A stretch of DNA of 64,000 nt from Limnoperna fortunei (Eukaryota > Mollusca > Bivalvia > Mytilida > Modiolidae): positions 85,378,896 to 85,442,895 of the forward strand of contig OX104119.1 in NCBI GenBank assembly GCA_944474755.1, written 5' to 3'. This document shows positions 23,463 to 35,230 of the stretch, piece by piece. The number at the start of each line of letters is the position of its first letter. The first letter of the stretch is position 1. The notes beneath the pieces were generated by a model. That model was given only the letters and a program-made list of their open reading frames with translations. It was not told the DNA's origin and searched no databases. Made by a program: the position numbers and the translations under genes.

Positions 23463-24180
23463 GGTAGTGGAGGGATTTCTTTTATTAGTTTTTATGCAGA
23501 TGGAACATGTCATGTGTTGCTTATCTTTATCAAAATGAAGCCAATCTTTATAGCGAGCATTGCAGATGCGAGCTATACGGTTACATGCGCGTGTATAAAA
23601 AGTCACGTGATCCATATGAACAAATCCATTTCAGATGGTAGCTGAGCTATCCGAAGAAAATATTGTAGACAAACGAAAAAATATATAATATAAAAGTAGA
23701 CAAAAATAATTTTGACATCGATAAAATTAAAGTGTTTATTTTTTAAATTACTACTAAAATACCAGACAATTTTTTTTTCAATCTGAAACGCTGTATTTTA
23801 AATTGAGTTTTGTGACGTCACCAACATATTTTACAATGTGCGATGCTCGCATTTAGGCTGCGCATACATTCATATTATTTAATATCAGATAACTTTTGTC
23901 AACGATCCTGAAATTTTCGTGTGACACTGATAGTATTCGATGTTGACTGAGAGCTTGATGCAGTCCGCGGTGCCGATTGTTCTGTTTCAGCTTCTTTGTT
24001 CGCATTCTCTGTCGGCGCGGTACCCGCTTCATTTTGATTTTCATCCATTTTGCACGTTTATGTCTAATGAGAGTAAAATATGAAGAAATACGCTTTATCT
24101 TGAAGCATGAACAACGCGTTATAAAAAAAATCGATAATATATTGTCTACGTGATTTAGACGCTTGCTAATTTGTAATTGT
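23463..24180. other. Intergenic, no firm gene
   Basis: Contains only short ORFs on the minus strand (a 49-codon acidic one at 23899-24048 among them) with no recognisable domain or splice context. Confidence 0.4.
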
Positions 24181-24646
24181 AGGAACGACAACACAATTAA
24201 TGACCTTTGCAACTCGTTGTCCACGAATGTAGTTCCCCATTAAATAGTGTATTTCTTTGTAATTTTTTTTCTTTGGCTTTTTTATTGTTTTGGTTCTACT
24301 TTTGGGGCTTATTGGAAAGAAGGATCTTTGAAAAAAATTTTAAAATTAAACATTTGATGAAATATAATGGATTAGGAGTAATTTAGTCTAGTGGAATAAT
24401 TGCCAATTTCCTGTTTTCGGGGTCTCTCGGACTTCATCGATGAAGATAGGGATGCTTCCAGAGCTTTAAAAAAAGTTTGAGGTATTACAGTTTTCTGAAA
24501 TTTGGATATAGTTTAGAAGAGGTATGGAACTTTCAGACCCCCAAATGGAGTTCCAGAAACGAAGGTGGAATTTTTTTAATTGACTTTATGTTAATATAAA
24601 CAAAGAGGGAAAAAGAGGTCTTCAACAATTGTGTTTTCGTTCCTAG
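24181..24646 (+). repeat. Direct repeat block, copy 1
   Basis: About 466 bp repeated at 27087-27549 with only a handful of substitutions and small indels (GGGG/GGG, GGGATG/AGATG and similar). The homology starts at AGGAACGACAACAC and ends at TTTTCGTTCCT in both. In both copies the left edge follows a T-rich stretch ending in AG. Here the block is followed by CCAGAATGAG|GTGAGT, which resembles a splice donor. Function unknown. Confidence 0.9.
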
Positions 24647-27086
24647 GAGCCAGAATGAGGTGAGTAAAAAAAGTTAGATTTTTCACTCTACATTGGCACT
24701 AAAGGCAAAATTGTTGTTAAGTTCAATGAAAAACAATATAAATTCAAGAAATGTATGAAAATTAAACAGTTTTATTGTTTTTAGGGTCTTTTTTTAAATT
24801 TGGTTCAAAATTATTACTTTTCTATATGATTTTCTATTAAGGGTTTCCTATTGGCCACCCCTCTTTTTGTTGACATAATAAATACCCATTTCCATGGTAA
24901 AACAAGTTGTAGGATTTAAAAATGGAGGTGTTTTTAAAAAATATAGCCATAAAATTGAGAAAAACTGTGCTATTGGGCTTTAAGGAGATGGCTTAATTTA
25001 GCAAGGAGCTTGCACATCCAATCCAATGGCAATTATGGAGCTTTGAATTGTTAATTGCCAGAAGCCAAGGGGTGGAGACAGATGCACATGCGTGCACGGA
25101 TTGGCATACAGGATACAGCAGGGATACTTCATTTTTTTTTAATGCTGATGATTTGCAACTGTGCCACAACAGGAAAGTGTGAATGTCGGCCATCTTGTGT
25201 CTGCCTCTGGGCTTCAACAACAGTATATTAGGCCACCCTGCACCTTTGCGGTCTTGTAAAATTGCTTGAAAAATGGCAAAAAACAACATTGGTAGTCTAT
25301 TCTGGTTACTTTTAAATGATAGAGTTTTTTTTCTTTGTTTTTCTGAAAAGGGGGGGGGGGGGTAGAGACTTTTGAATTATGTTTACTGTGAAAAAGAAGC
25401 AGGTTGACCTATAATTATTTTCATCTGTATACATGTGTTTGTTTGTTGCATTTTAAAAAGGAAACAACAATATAGATTCTTTTTGGAAAATCTGGTTGGC
25501 CCTGAAAAGGGCCTTTTTTCAATAATCAGCAGGATCTCTGTGTAGTTTCTACTTGCAGCAGTCACTGTTGTGTACAGTTCAGATCTAGCTGTCCTTTCTT
25601 GAACTCTGGATTCTTACTGTGCAGATCTTTTGTCTTGTGTTCTTGAAGTCTGACAACACTTTACTGGAGTGGTCTTCTTTTTCTGTATTTAGCTATTTGT
25701 AGGTATTTAGTGCTATCTTCACATAGCTAACATCTCTCTGTAATACTTGTCTGTAGACTGTAGAGTAGTGTATGAAGCATGTATAACTCATACATTAACT
25801 GTCAACTAATCTCAATGTGCCAGGTACACTCTTCTCTTCTTGTTCTGTTATCAAGTTGCTGGATTTACCATCTGAGGAGTGAAATGTGAGATGGTATTGA
25901 TTAGAACCTGCTGTCATCTCTGTCATTCCATGTACATCTAGACTGTGTTCATGAACCTCCAGTCTTGACTTGAGTCCATGTGATTGAATGAGGTGTTGGC
26001 TTCTTCATCATGAGCTTTAGATGTATAATCATTTCTTCTGAACAATTCATTAGCCTTCCTGTATTTACCAGCATGAAGAACTTTCCTATTCTGCAGTCAG
26101 ACAGTCTTTCATGATAGGATTGTAACCAGTGGTAAACATCTTCAATACTTAGCTTGCTGGTGTATAGTGTAGCCCTACAGCATCAACACAAAAATGATGA
26201 CAGGACCACAGAACTGCAGGTTTGTTACAACTTTTTTTTCTATTTAATTTCAAATTAAAAATGTTTCATTATTTTACCCGTTCAAATCCAAATATATTCA
26301 TTTTTCAAGCTAGATTTATGATTTTTAGGTTTTTAATAATTCTTATCTTAAATTTAGCACTACATCCAAAGACTTGCTGGTTAAAGTCGCATGTTAACAT
26401 TAAAATGTTTATTTCTGTGAAATTTATCTTCAATTTACAATTAATTACCGGTAAGCAATAGAAATATTAATTAATGAGTTATTTGCAATTTCTTTGAAAT
26501 TTACAACCTGTTAAGTTTTATTGCTCTCCCCTTGACCTGAGGCAAGTGTAAGGTATGTGTATTGAATATTTTTGCCACCTTTTTGGTGCATCTCAGGCAT
26601 GTAAAAAGTTTTTTTTTTTAAATAGAATGTTTTTGGCCTTTTTTTCTCTGAAAGTTGAATTTTTAAAGCCAATCTTTATATTTTAAATAGAATTTTGAAT
26701 GTTTTTGTTCATTTATTTTCTGAATTATTTCAAATATTTAAATTTCTTTAACATTTTAGATAGTTAAAAGTCAAAATTGCCAAAAAAAAAGATTGACTTA
26801 ATTACATGTAGCTTTCTACTTTCTGACACATTTTACTTTTTGTAGATATCTTAAAAAGCAAGAAAGTTACAGCCATTTTAGTGAGAGGGGTACGGTTGGA
26901 AAATTTGGTTATAATGAAGAGAAAATGGGGCTATTTTTCAGGCTTACGGTAGGTGCAATTGAATCCAAATATCTCCAAAACTATTGGTCAGACTGACATA
27001 AAATTTAGAGAAGAATAACTTGTATTATATCAAACAAGGCATAGGGTAAGTTTTATTAAAATCTAGCAATTTTCAGCTTATATTTA
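24647..27086. other. Intergenic, possible decayed coding patch
   Basis: Mostly AT-rich with no supported gene. The minus strand of about 25770-26215 is less AT-rich and reads as broken protein-like segments (for example VYHWLQSYHERLSDCR followed, in another frame, by GKYRKANELFRRNDYTSKAH). This could be an old pseudogene or 3' UTR; no family was recognised. A G12 run lies at ~25350. Confidence 0.35.
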
Positions 27087-27549
27087 GGAACGACAACACA
27101 ATTAATGACCTTTGCAACTCGTTGTCCACGAATGTAGTTCCCCATTAAATAGTGTATTTCTTTGTAATTTTTTTTCTTTGGCTTTTTTATTGTTTTGGTT
27201 CTACTTTTGGGGCTTATTGGAAAGAAGGATCTTTGAAAAAAATTTTAAAATTAAACATTTGATGAAATATAATGGATTAGGAGTAATTTAGTCTAGTGGA
27301 ATAATTGCCAATTTCCTGTTTTCGGGTCTCTCGGACTTCATCGATGAAGATAGAGATGCTTCCAGAGCTTTAAAAAAAGTTTGAGGTATTACAGTTTTCT
27401 GAAATTTGGATATAGTTTAGAAGAGGTATGGAACTTTCAGACCCCCAAATGGCGTTCCAGAAACGAAGGTGGAATTTTTTTTAATTGACTTTATGTTAAT
27501 AAAAACAAAGAGGGAAAAAGAGGTCTTCAACAATTGTGTTTTCGTTCCT
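27087..27549 (+). repeat. Direct repeat block, copy 2
   Basis: Second copy of the block at 24181-24646. It ends 177 bp before the ATG of the small ORF at 27727, so it may supply promoter or 5' UTR sequence to that ORF. Confidence 0.9.
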
Positions 27550-27726
27550 GTACATGATAAAAGCGTACTTAGGACCGAGAATACAGTTAAATTTCCGGTA
27601 TATTTTAAAGGGACTTTGTCAAAGCTGTTGACTATGGGGGAATTTCTCAAAGCAGTGTAAATTACGTTGCGCCAGTAATGACCCAGGAGGTTTTTTAAGC
27701 GCGTCAATTCAACAAAAAATGCGGCA

Positions 27727-28083
27727 ATGGCGCGCTCTAGATTGAACACTGCATCCTTGGCAGAGAAGAGCAAACTTTTAGGACTTTCAAAATCAGATGG
27801 TCAGCTATCATTAGCTAATAACACTCAAGGTCAAAGGTCAGGACCATCTGTAGCACCTTATCCATCCCTTCATTTAGTACCTCCTACTCAACCACCTATA
27901 ATACAGCCTCAAGGTCAAGTTCCATTGGTAAATCTAGAACAAGAGTTACCTTCTTCCTTCAGAATTCCACCTTCTTTCCTAGGTAGACGTGTAACAATTA
28001 TTGGAAAGGATGGCAAACAACTACAAATTATATTTTCTAAACCACCTCAAAATTTTACTGAAATGGATAATTTGGATTCCTAA
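27727..28083 (+). CDS. Unidentified 118-residue protein
   Basis: Single uninterrupted ORF beginning MARSRLNTASLAEKSKLLGL in a good context (ggcaATGg) and ending at TAA. It has a Ser/Lys-rich N-terminus, a Pro/Gln-rich middle (PPTQPPIIQPQGQVPLVN) and a compact C-terminal segment with SFLGRRVTIIGKDGKQLQII, which looks like a short beta-hairpin. No signal peptide or membrane segment. I do not recognise the family. Its composition differs from the AT-rich surroundings and it is not part of a known transposon, so it is probably a real small gene, a terminal exon or a retrocopy. The duplicated block at 27087-27549 lies just upstream. Confidence 0.5.
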   Translation: MARSRLNTASLAEKSKLLGLSKSDGQLSLANNTQGQRSGPSVAPYPSLHLVPPTQPPIIQPQGQVPLVNLEQELPSSFRIPPSFLGRRVTIIGKDGKQLQIIFSKPPQNFTEMDNLDS

Positions 28084-28237
28084 ATTTGACATGTTCCCTT
28101 TTAAATTATTACTTTGGTCAAGTTCATTACCATTTAATAGTTTAAGGTAGGTATTGTTGAACTTAATATTAGGTTATTTCTTCAAGTTGTAGTTATTTAT
28201 TTCATTTGATTAAGTTTTGATTTTTTAAGTAAAAGGT

Positions 28238-28884
28238 ATCTATACTACTAAAATTATAGACCCGTTTTTTTAAGTGCGCATCACAAAACACAGAGAAATA
28301 TGCGCAGTATTAACCCATATAAGGTTACATGCAGTTAATGTTACATATGCAAAATATTTAATTTTTATATCAATTATTGCTTTAAATAATTGGCAATTAA
28401 CGATTAATTACGTCCGCAAATTTGTACCGGTCCTTCTTTACATTTAAAAATTTATTTCCGGGTCATCCCGTGAGGGGTACAAAGAAAACGTTCGCATACC
28501 CAACTGGCAATGTTAAATTAGATGGCATTTAATGCGAGGTAAATTTGTAATCAGTGAAAGCGTAACTTAAGTTCTTTTTTAATGTCATATAAGTCCTGAT
28601 CACAGTGAAAACTAAATTCGTAGGACCTACCAGACATGTCTGGTGAAAATCCCTTCGATTCCAATCGTTTTCTTAAAGTGAGCCGGCTGAATTTAAACAA
28701 GAATGAACTGTTCGCTTGCTTCACGTGACGGAAGTCTATAGCTGTAGTTCGTACTTCAATATGTATAAGGTTACATGCAGATGATGTTGCACATTAAAAA
28801 TATTTAATGTTGATATCGATAAAGTCGATTATTAAATTATTTCTCTGTTTTGTGATAGGTGTCTATAATTTTAGTAGTATAGAT
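28238..28884. mobile_element. MITE-like element with ~24-bp TIRs
   Basis: ATCTATACTACTAAAATTAT at 28238 is matched by its reverse complement ending at 28884. A second inner pair of inverted segments (ATCACAAAACA...GAGAAATA near 28281 and its complement near 28840) lengthens the terminal inverted repeats. The ~600-bp interior has no ORF, and ATAAGGTTACATGCAG occurs twice (about 28319 and 28765). A non-autonomous DNA transposon is the simplest reading; the superfamily is unknown. Confidence 0.75.
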
Positions 28885-29465
28885 GATAAACATTTTGGTA
28901 AATATCTGAGAGACAACGACCCCAAATTTATGCAAAGAAACCATCCCTGTCATATTAACCTACAGTTGTGTTCCTTATATTGCTATCATAAAAGTAACCA
29001 CCAGAATCAATACCACGGGTTAAAAAAAATCCGTCTTTCTTGTCTATATAAAAAATTATGATTTAGGAATTGTTTTTAATCTGAGGTATCCTGGTAGGTT
29101 GTCCACAGGGGTGGCAAAATATCCATCAGGATATCTTAGATATTAACAAAATTACTTGATTTGTTGCCTATTTGATACCTTGCATGAATTTAACATTGTT
29201 GATTTTATGTCGCATTTTGTTATATTAGTCATTTATTTCATTATTTATATTTTGGTTACATATTTTATTGTTAATTATTGTTATGTTTTATTGTTGAGTT
29301 TATTTTTGATATTCAACTTATTATTGTACCCACGGTACATGTATATAGTGATTAGAGTGTCTGTCTGTTACACTTTCTCTTGTCCACTTCTACACTAATA
29401 AACCTAATTTGATGAAACTTCAACAGAATCTTTGTAACATAATGCCATTGTGCCCATGATATTTA
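28885..29465. other. AT-rich intergenic, no gene seen
   Basis: No supported gene; short hydrophobic ORFs here reflect T-rich sequence. Confidence 0.45.
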
Positions 29466-29482
29466 ACATTTTGATCAAATTA
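29466..29482. repeat. Left target-site duplication (17 bp)
   Basis: ACATTTTGATCAAATTA, repeated without mismatch at 31097-31113. Confidence 0.95.
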
Positions 29483-29849
29483 TTTTTTTTTTTTAACTTA
29501 AAACACTTTTATTGCACTTTTGCTGTTAACAAATCTTTTAAGGTTACAGCATTTGCCTTAAAAGCCCAGCATGATTAATGTTGATTAGCCTGGGAGACAC
29601 ATCAACAGCATGGTTAGTAGAATTATTTTTACAATTATTTGCGGAATGTTATACATGTTTAGTCCATTACTGAACGCAATGCTACATATTAACCTTTAAT
29701 AATTATACACGAGGAATTATAATTATCACATTCATTTCAGCATATGTAAGTATCATTATCTGTAGAAGAAAAACAAATAACTATAAACAAAGATACTTTA
29801 TAGAAATAGGTACTATAAACAAAGACGAAGACTTTCAAAGTATTGATTT

Positions 29850-30362
29850 CTATCTTTGTAGTAATTTAGCCGCGACAGATTTGGTCATTGGATCATTATC
29901 AACTCCTCTGTACTGCATTAGATGAAATCTGTTAATAAACTCTTGTTTGAATATATGAAATACATCAATATATTTTGTTCTTTGTTCTGATACATAGTAG
30001 GCTTTGTGAATGCTATATAAAATAATTTGGAACATATTGTTCAACCATAACAGATTTTCTTCCTGGATCTTATATCCAAATATAAGATGCTTAAGTTTGA
30101 CAACATGGTTACCAATGTTGAGTTCTTTTAAAAAATCTATAATATCCTTCCAAAATTTTTTAACACATATACAAGTAATAAAAAAATGTTCATAATCCTC
30201 TATAACATTACATATATTGCATAATGAATTATTAGATATTTTCCATATGGCTAATAATTCTTTGCAAGGCAAGATATAATGGAAAAGTTTCCATTTAAAT
30301 ATTCTTAATTTATTATCTTCTATTATATTAAATGTGAAATTAAGCAACTTAGTAAAGTTCAC
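29850..30362 (-). pseudogene. LINE ORF2 C-terminus with zinc finger
   Basis: 170 codons ending the LINE ORF2: KWKLFHYILPCKELLAIWK, then the zinc finger LCNICNVIEDYEHFFITC (C-x2-C-x7-H-x4-C) and a helical tail. A ~220-bp gap with stops separates it from the upstream piece at 30581-31042, so ORF2 is broken here. Confidence 0.75.
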
Positions 30363-30580
30363 ATCAGTATATTTTTTTCCTATTTAATAAAACCTACTGG
30401 TTTTTCTTGTGTTTTGCTTAAAATTCTGTAAATTTCCTTAGTTGAAAGGCTATGTAGACTATACATTTTCCCTTGACTATCCTTTAAATCTATATTCTTC
30501 GATGTTTTAACTTTTGTTTGTTTTGATACATTCTCATGTATGATATTTATCCATTGTTTTGGGATAGCCTTTATTAGCCT

Positions 30581-31042
30581 CTAGTAATCAGAAAACCAAT
30601 TGTTCTTGGAATTTAACCTTGTTAATATATAGTTTTGGAAAGTTTCCCCATTTCTAGGATTTATTAAGTCATTGATAAAGATGAACTTGTCTTTCATCCA
30701 ATGAGTATAAAATAAACATTTACCATTAAATTTAATGAATTGGTTACCCCATATAATTTGCTGTCTTATTTCTCTAAAATTTTTTGGTTCTTTTTTTGGT
30801 TTATTTTGTATTTTAATCCATGTTTTAAAGATTTCAATATAGAAATCAGGTACATGTAGGACATCCTTGATGTTTTCTATTGAATTTATTGTATCTATAT
30901 TCATTTTAAAAAGTAAAAAATTTGGACCATATTTACTAAAATAGTACTGAGGAATTTTTTTCCAATTTGAGGAATTAGTATTTAATAGTCTTTTTACCCA
31001 ATTAATTTGAATAGTTTCTATGTATCTGTCTATATCTATCAT
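30581..31042 (-). pseudogene. LINE ORF2 post-RT fragment
   Basis: 153 codons from the region after the RT: MIDIDRYIETIQINWVKRLL matches the 'GG-x-MI-x-L-x-x-F-x-x-x-IK-x-x-W-(I/V)-x-R' stretch seen in the intact LINE at ~5720. The linker with WMKDKFIFINDLINPRNGE follows. No catalytic RT motif is retained, because the 5' truncation at 31096 lies just upstream. Confidence 0.75.
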
Positions 31043-31096
31043 ACGAAGGCCTCCATCTAGAAAATCTTGACTTAATACAGAACTTTTAACCTTTTC

Positions 31097-31113
31097 ACAT
31101 TTTGATCAAATTA
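31097..31113. repeat. Right target-site duplication (17 bp)
   Basis: Exact copy of 29466-29482. Confidence 0.95.
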
Positions 31114-31130
31114 ATATTTGGAATGTTTTG

Positions 31131-31290
31131 AAAATCAAGAAGCGGTGCATTTCTCACAGTTTTTCTATTGTATATTTTAATTGTTAATTCTATTGTCCCA
31201 AAATTTAAAATCAAGAAGCGGTGCATTGCTCACAGTTTTTCTATTGTATATTTTAATTGTTAATTCTATTGTCCCAAAATTTAAAATCAA
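31131..31290 (+). repeat. 76-bp tandem duplication
   Basis: AAAATCAAGAAGCGGTGCAT at 31131 and again at 31207, each followed by ~55 identical bases; a start of a third copy is at 31283. Confidence 0.9.
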
Positions 31291-31513
31291 TTGAAGGTTT
31301 GGATAGCCATGTGTGTTATTGATTTATTCACCTAGGTTGTTAGGAAACTCGAGTTGGGGTTTATTTTATTTGAAAAAAAACAATGATATATTTTCAAAAG
31401 CAGTGCTAACAAATATTTTAAAATATATTACAATTAATTTTAAAAAGTTGTTTTTTGCACAGCGTTCAGAATATTAATGAACTTACCGTAAAACATTAAT
31501 GTAAATAAAAAAA

Positions 31514-31605
31514 TGCTTGAAATAAAATGTAAACAAGACAAAATATTTGGCCTGGGACTTGCTTGAAATAAAATGTAAACAAGACAAAATATTTGGCCTG
31601 GGACT
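31514..31605 (+). repeat. 46-bp tandem duplication
   Basis: TGCTTGAAATAAAATGTAAA plus the next 26 bases occurs twice head to tail, with no mismatch noticed. Confidence 0.9.
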
Positions 31606-31854
31606 GTCTTCACAAATTCAGTGTGTTATAAATTTCACTGTACTCCTAGGATGTCAGAAAACTCTGAATTGGTACTCTAAAAATGGGGTAAAACTAATAT
31701 ACGAGTTAATTAAACTTAATAAATATTTTTGCCAATTCAAAATACTTTATCAATAAGTTTTGTGAAATTTAACTGAAAAACTTAATTTATAAATTTTAGC
31801 TTAAGATTATTAAAATTTCATATGGTTAAAAGAAATTTTTTTTAAATGCTCCTC

Positions 31855-33110
31855 AGCTGCAATACCTCCACGTTTGGTTATGAGTGGGAAAAGCTCCAGT
31901 GGTACATTTTCTGGAGTAGGCCAAAGTTGCAGCAGTAATTTTAGAGAAAATTTTAAAAAGGGGGGGGGGGGAGTGCTAAGGCAATTTTCTGTCTGTAAAG
32001 GTATCTAATTTTTAAGTAACAAATTAAAAATGGTATAAGCAATCTGGTCTATATTCTCAAGTAATGTACTGTGTACGAGGGTTCGATGTTCGATTCCCTC
32101 CCCAGGCTATCATTTTTATACTTGCTAGTGCAAAGTGGGCAAATTGCCTGGTGGCCCCACACAGAAATAACCCAAGAGAAACTAAATCCATTATCCATTC
32201 TGCTTCTTGGCTGCAGTATCTCCACTCCACATTTAGTTGTGAAAAACATTCTTTTGGTATATTTTCTGGAGTAGGCCAAAGTTGCTCCAAGTATTAAGCA
32301 AATATTCTTGTCAAAATTTTTGAGAACTCCACCTGTTGTAAATGAGGAAAATTGTAATGCTGGGTCCCCTTTTAAAACAAGGAATATTTAAATGAAAGTT
32401 ATAACAAAATACAGAACACAGATGAAACTGTCAAAAAAGACAATCCACAAATGAAAGTCCTAGAAACCGGCAACTCCAGAACCAACAACCAAAAATATAG
32501 TAACTACAGCAATGGTCCTGACTTGGTACAGGCATTTATAAATAAATGTGGGGGTAAAACAGGTTTTATGGCATGCCAAACATCCTGCTTCCTTTACTGT
32601 AGTATTTGAGTTGCTTAGTTGATTAAAATGGATCGCTATAGTATACCACTAAGAAATTAAACATCATTTACCTTTGTCCTTGACAATATGGACCATAATC
32701 TATTCACATTTATAACATGTTTTTTAGCATTATTTATTTTTAACTAACAAGTTATAAATTGTATAGATAATATGGTATATATTCTCAGGGGATATACTGT
32801 GCAAGAGGGTTTGATGCCATCCCCAGTCTATCATTATACCTATCACCGTATAATTGTTTGGGGGGTATATATAGGAATCACCCTGTCTGTCTATCAACAT
32901 CCCTTGTAAGGGCAACTCCCCCTAAACCGCTTGATGAAATTTAATGAAACTTACCATAAAGGAAGTAAATTATATGTAGATATGAATGAAGGATTTTTAT
33001 TGACCTTGGATATCATTAAGGTGAGATAATACTTGAAAGCGAAGCGGGGGTATCGCTTACAGTCCACACTTGTTTTTATACTTGCTAGTGCCCAGTTGGC
33101 TAATACATGA
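31855..33110. repeat. SINE-like repeat fragments
   Basis: Pieces of one repeat recur. 'tatttTCTGGAGTAGGCCAAAGTTGC' type ends lie at about 31910 and 32260. A head with B-box-like GTTCGATTCCC lies at 32088-32098 (preceded by a duplicated GTTCGAT), a related head (gagggtttgatgcc) at about 32803, and TTATACTTGCTAGTGC at about 32115 and 33076. This suggests a second tRNA-related SINE family with one fairly complete copy at ~32040-32300. ORFs on both strands of that copy are shadows. Confidence 0.55.
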
Positions 33111-34374
33111 GGCAGAAACAGATACATCCCCCTCCCAAAAAAAAAAGAAAAAGAGAAAATAAATCCATTCTTCATATTTCCAAAAAGATGAATTAATTAT
33201 TCATTACTGTTTTTTATATAAGGGAGCAAGCCTAAGGGTGTACTATGGGAAAAGTATATGTAGCTTACTGATTTCTTATCTTGTCTGAAATCTTAAACAG
33301 TTGTGGTGAGATTGAGAATGATGAAACTCTGGAAAATTTAGTTTAAAAACTAATCATGCTAATAATGTCATAGTTTTAAAATATCTTAACCAAATTTTTT
33401 TTGTTTTTAATTAATTGGTTCTGGTGAGGATTTGAACCCCATACTTTGTGCAATGTGGGTAATACATATTATACTTTAAGAACAACTTTAGTCCCTTGTA
33501 TCTGTAATTTTTTTCTATTCCATCATACATATGAAACAAACGAATTGAAAGGCGATCCCATTTTTGTGCATATCCCATTTCATGCAATTTGGGGTAGTTA
33601 TAACTGAAACATTTGATGCATGTTTCTACAAAACCCAAGGGTGGTGCAAGTCGGACGATGATCCATTTCCTTACTCATAAATATATTAGAGTGATGATTA
33701 TTTATTCATGATAGTGTTATCAGTCTTTGTTTTTGTTTTCCCACTTGTGTTTTTGCTACCAGTCACAATATACATGTAGTTTTGTATTTAAAAACGTCAT
33801 TGTTTTAGGAATAAAGTCAAACTTTAGTATGGAGCTCAAAATTCAAGGGTGGAGGAAACAAATTCAAGAGTGGAGGAGCACCGCCCTTGAATAGCCTGTG
33901 GTGAACCCTGCAACCATGCAGTATTCTCATTATTAAGACATTTGTTTCATAGTTGACTTAGACTCTTCAATAAAAACATTTTTGACCATTTTGGTGCGTA
34001 TTCCACAGGCACTTGCTTCAGAAAAAAAATTTACCCCTATACTCTTATATAACAGGTGTGTTCTACATGGTTTTGTAGATAAATTACTGTAGTTTAAGAT
34101 TGTGTGGTTCACAAATCCGACACCCAATAAAAAAATTCTTGAAATTCAAGAGCTGGTAGAAAATTTTTTTTCAAAAGTTATATTAGAGGATATTACTTAG
34201 GGGTAATTTTTTTTTCTGAAACAAATGCCTGTGGCATATATATTTAATTTTACTATGCTTCAAAAATAGACTTCCCACGCCCACGACAGAACAAATATAT
34301 AGTTCAATATAATGAGAACTTTCCATGGACCCTTCGCAATTTCATTTCATAAAAATTTATCATTTTAATTATTA
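33111..34374. other. AT-rich intergenic, no gene seen
   Basis: No supported gene or element; a B-box-like stretch (ggatttgaacccc at ~33428) may be another SINE remnant. Confidence 0.4.
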
Positions 34375-35230
34375 AGGGGCCGTGCTGGGCTCCGCCAATG
34401 TCGCCAATTGCGATTTTTTTCCATTTGGCGACAAAATATTGAGTCTGGCAATTTTTTTGGTGCCAAGATTTTATAGTGTTAAACGATGCATGCACGTTTT
34501 AAATTTATCGGTAATCGGCGATTGCATCAATAAAGATCCTTTGTCAGCTTCGATGGTCGTAAATACATGTGTATTGTGTAGTATCCAGTGACATGTGTGT
34601 TATTTAGAGTTATTAAACGGAAATCGGCAATAATTCAACAAAGTTGTATGATGAAAAGCAGCTTTACCTGCATCACATTTGAGTAGACGTGTAATAAAAC
34701 AATTGATGCAAGTAATTAATTTATAAAAATAACAAAACAAACATATTTTTGTAGTAATATTTTTGTTATAATGTAATTAATAAAATACAGGTAGGAAAAC
34801 TGACGTCGTTGTTGAGTGATTGCCGGACCAGATGTCCGTCTTAATTTCGTAATTAGAAAACTCTTACACATGCGTAGTTCTATTTTCAGTATTTCCGGTT
34901 TTATGTTCATTCACGGGAATAGATGTTTCTAATAGATTACTGTAAAATTTTAGTTTTCTGCCAACAAGAAATCACTCACACATCTTTTCATGATTAAAAT
35001 ACAATTAGTGTACGGGCTACTCGAGAATAAACTTTTGAAAAATTGAATTAAGAGTCCGGCAAACTTGGATTTTGTCCGACGTTACAGAATATGTCACACA
35101 TAATGTTAAACAATTTCGCCATGTAATTTAGTGATTTCTAATATGGCGACACTTTTACAAAACTGGAGACGGAAAATTGCAGTTGGCGATTTTTTTGGCG
35201 CCAGCTTTTTAGAAGCCAGATCAGCCCCTG
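34375..35230. mobile_element. Possible TIR DNA-transposon remnant
   Basis: The left end AGGGGCCGTGCTGGGCT and the right end (reverse complement AGGGGCTGATCTGGCTT) form imperfect inverted repeats. Inside both ends lie further inverted similarities (CCAATTGCGATTTTTTTCC against CAACTGCAATTTTCC, and GGCGCC/GGTGCC motifs). No transposase ORF. The ends resemble hAT-type termini (CAGGGGC), but an 8-bp target duplication is not evident. Confidence 0.5.

Larger units (their letters stand above)
29483..31096 (-). mobile_element. 5'-truncated L1-type LINE fragment
   Basis: A 1.6-kb minus-strand LINE 3' end, bounded by perfect 17-bp target-site duplications. Its poly(A) tail is seen as the T run at 29483-29496. 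It retains only the C-terminal part of ORF2 and the 3' UTR. Minus-oriented insertion and 5' truncation are normal for LINEs. It is related to, but clearly diverged from, the LINE at 1500. Confidence 0.92.

Noticed and set aside
23899..24048. Small acidic ORF on the minus strand (starts MDENQNEAGTAPTENA)
   Set aside because: Composition is protein-like, but it is only 49 codons with no donor site or homology seen; could be a first exon, unsupported.
24993..25289. 98-codon minus-strand ORF
   Set aside because: No recognisable motif, no splice or start context that stands out; probably chance.
25770..26215. Minus-strand pseudogene with protein-like segments
   Set aside because: Frames break every few dozen codons and no family is recognised, so it is only mentioned within the intergenic entry.
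32049..32297. Four overlapping ~75-codon ORFs on both strands
   Set aside because: They cover a SINE-like repeat; none has a recognisable protein pattern.
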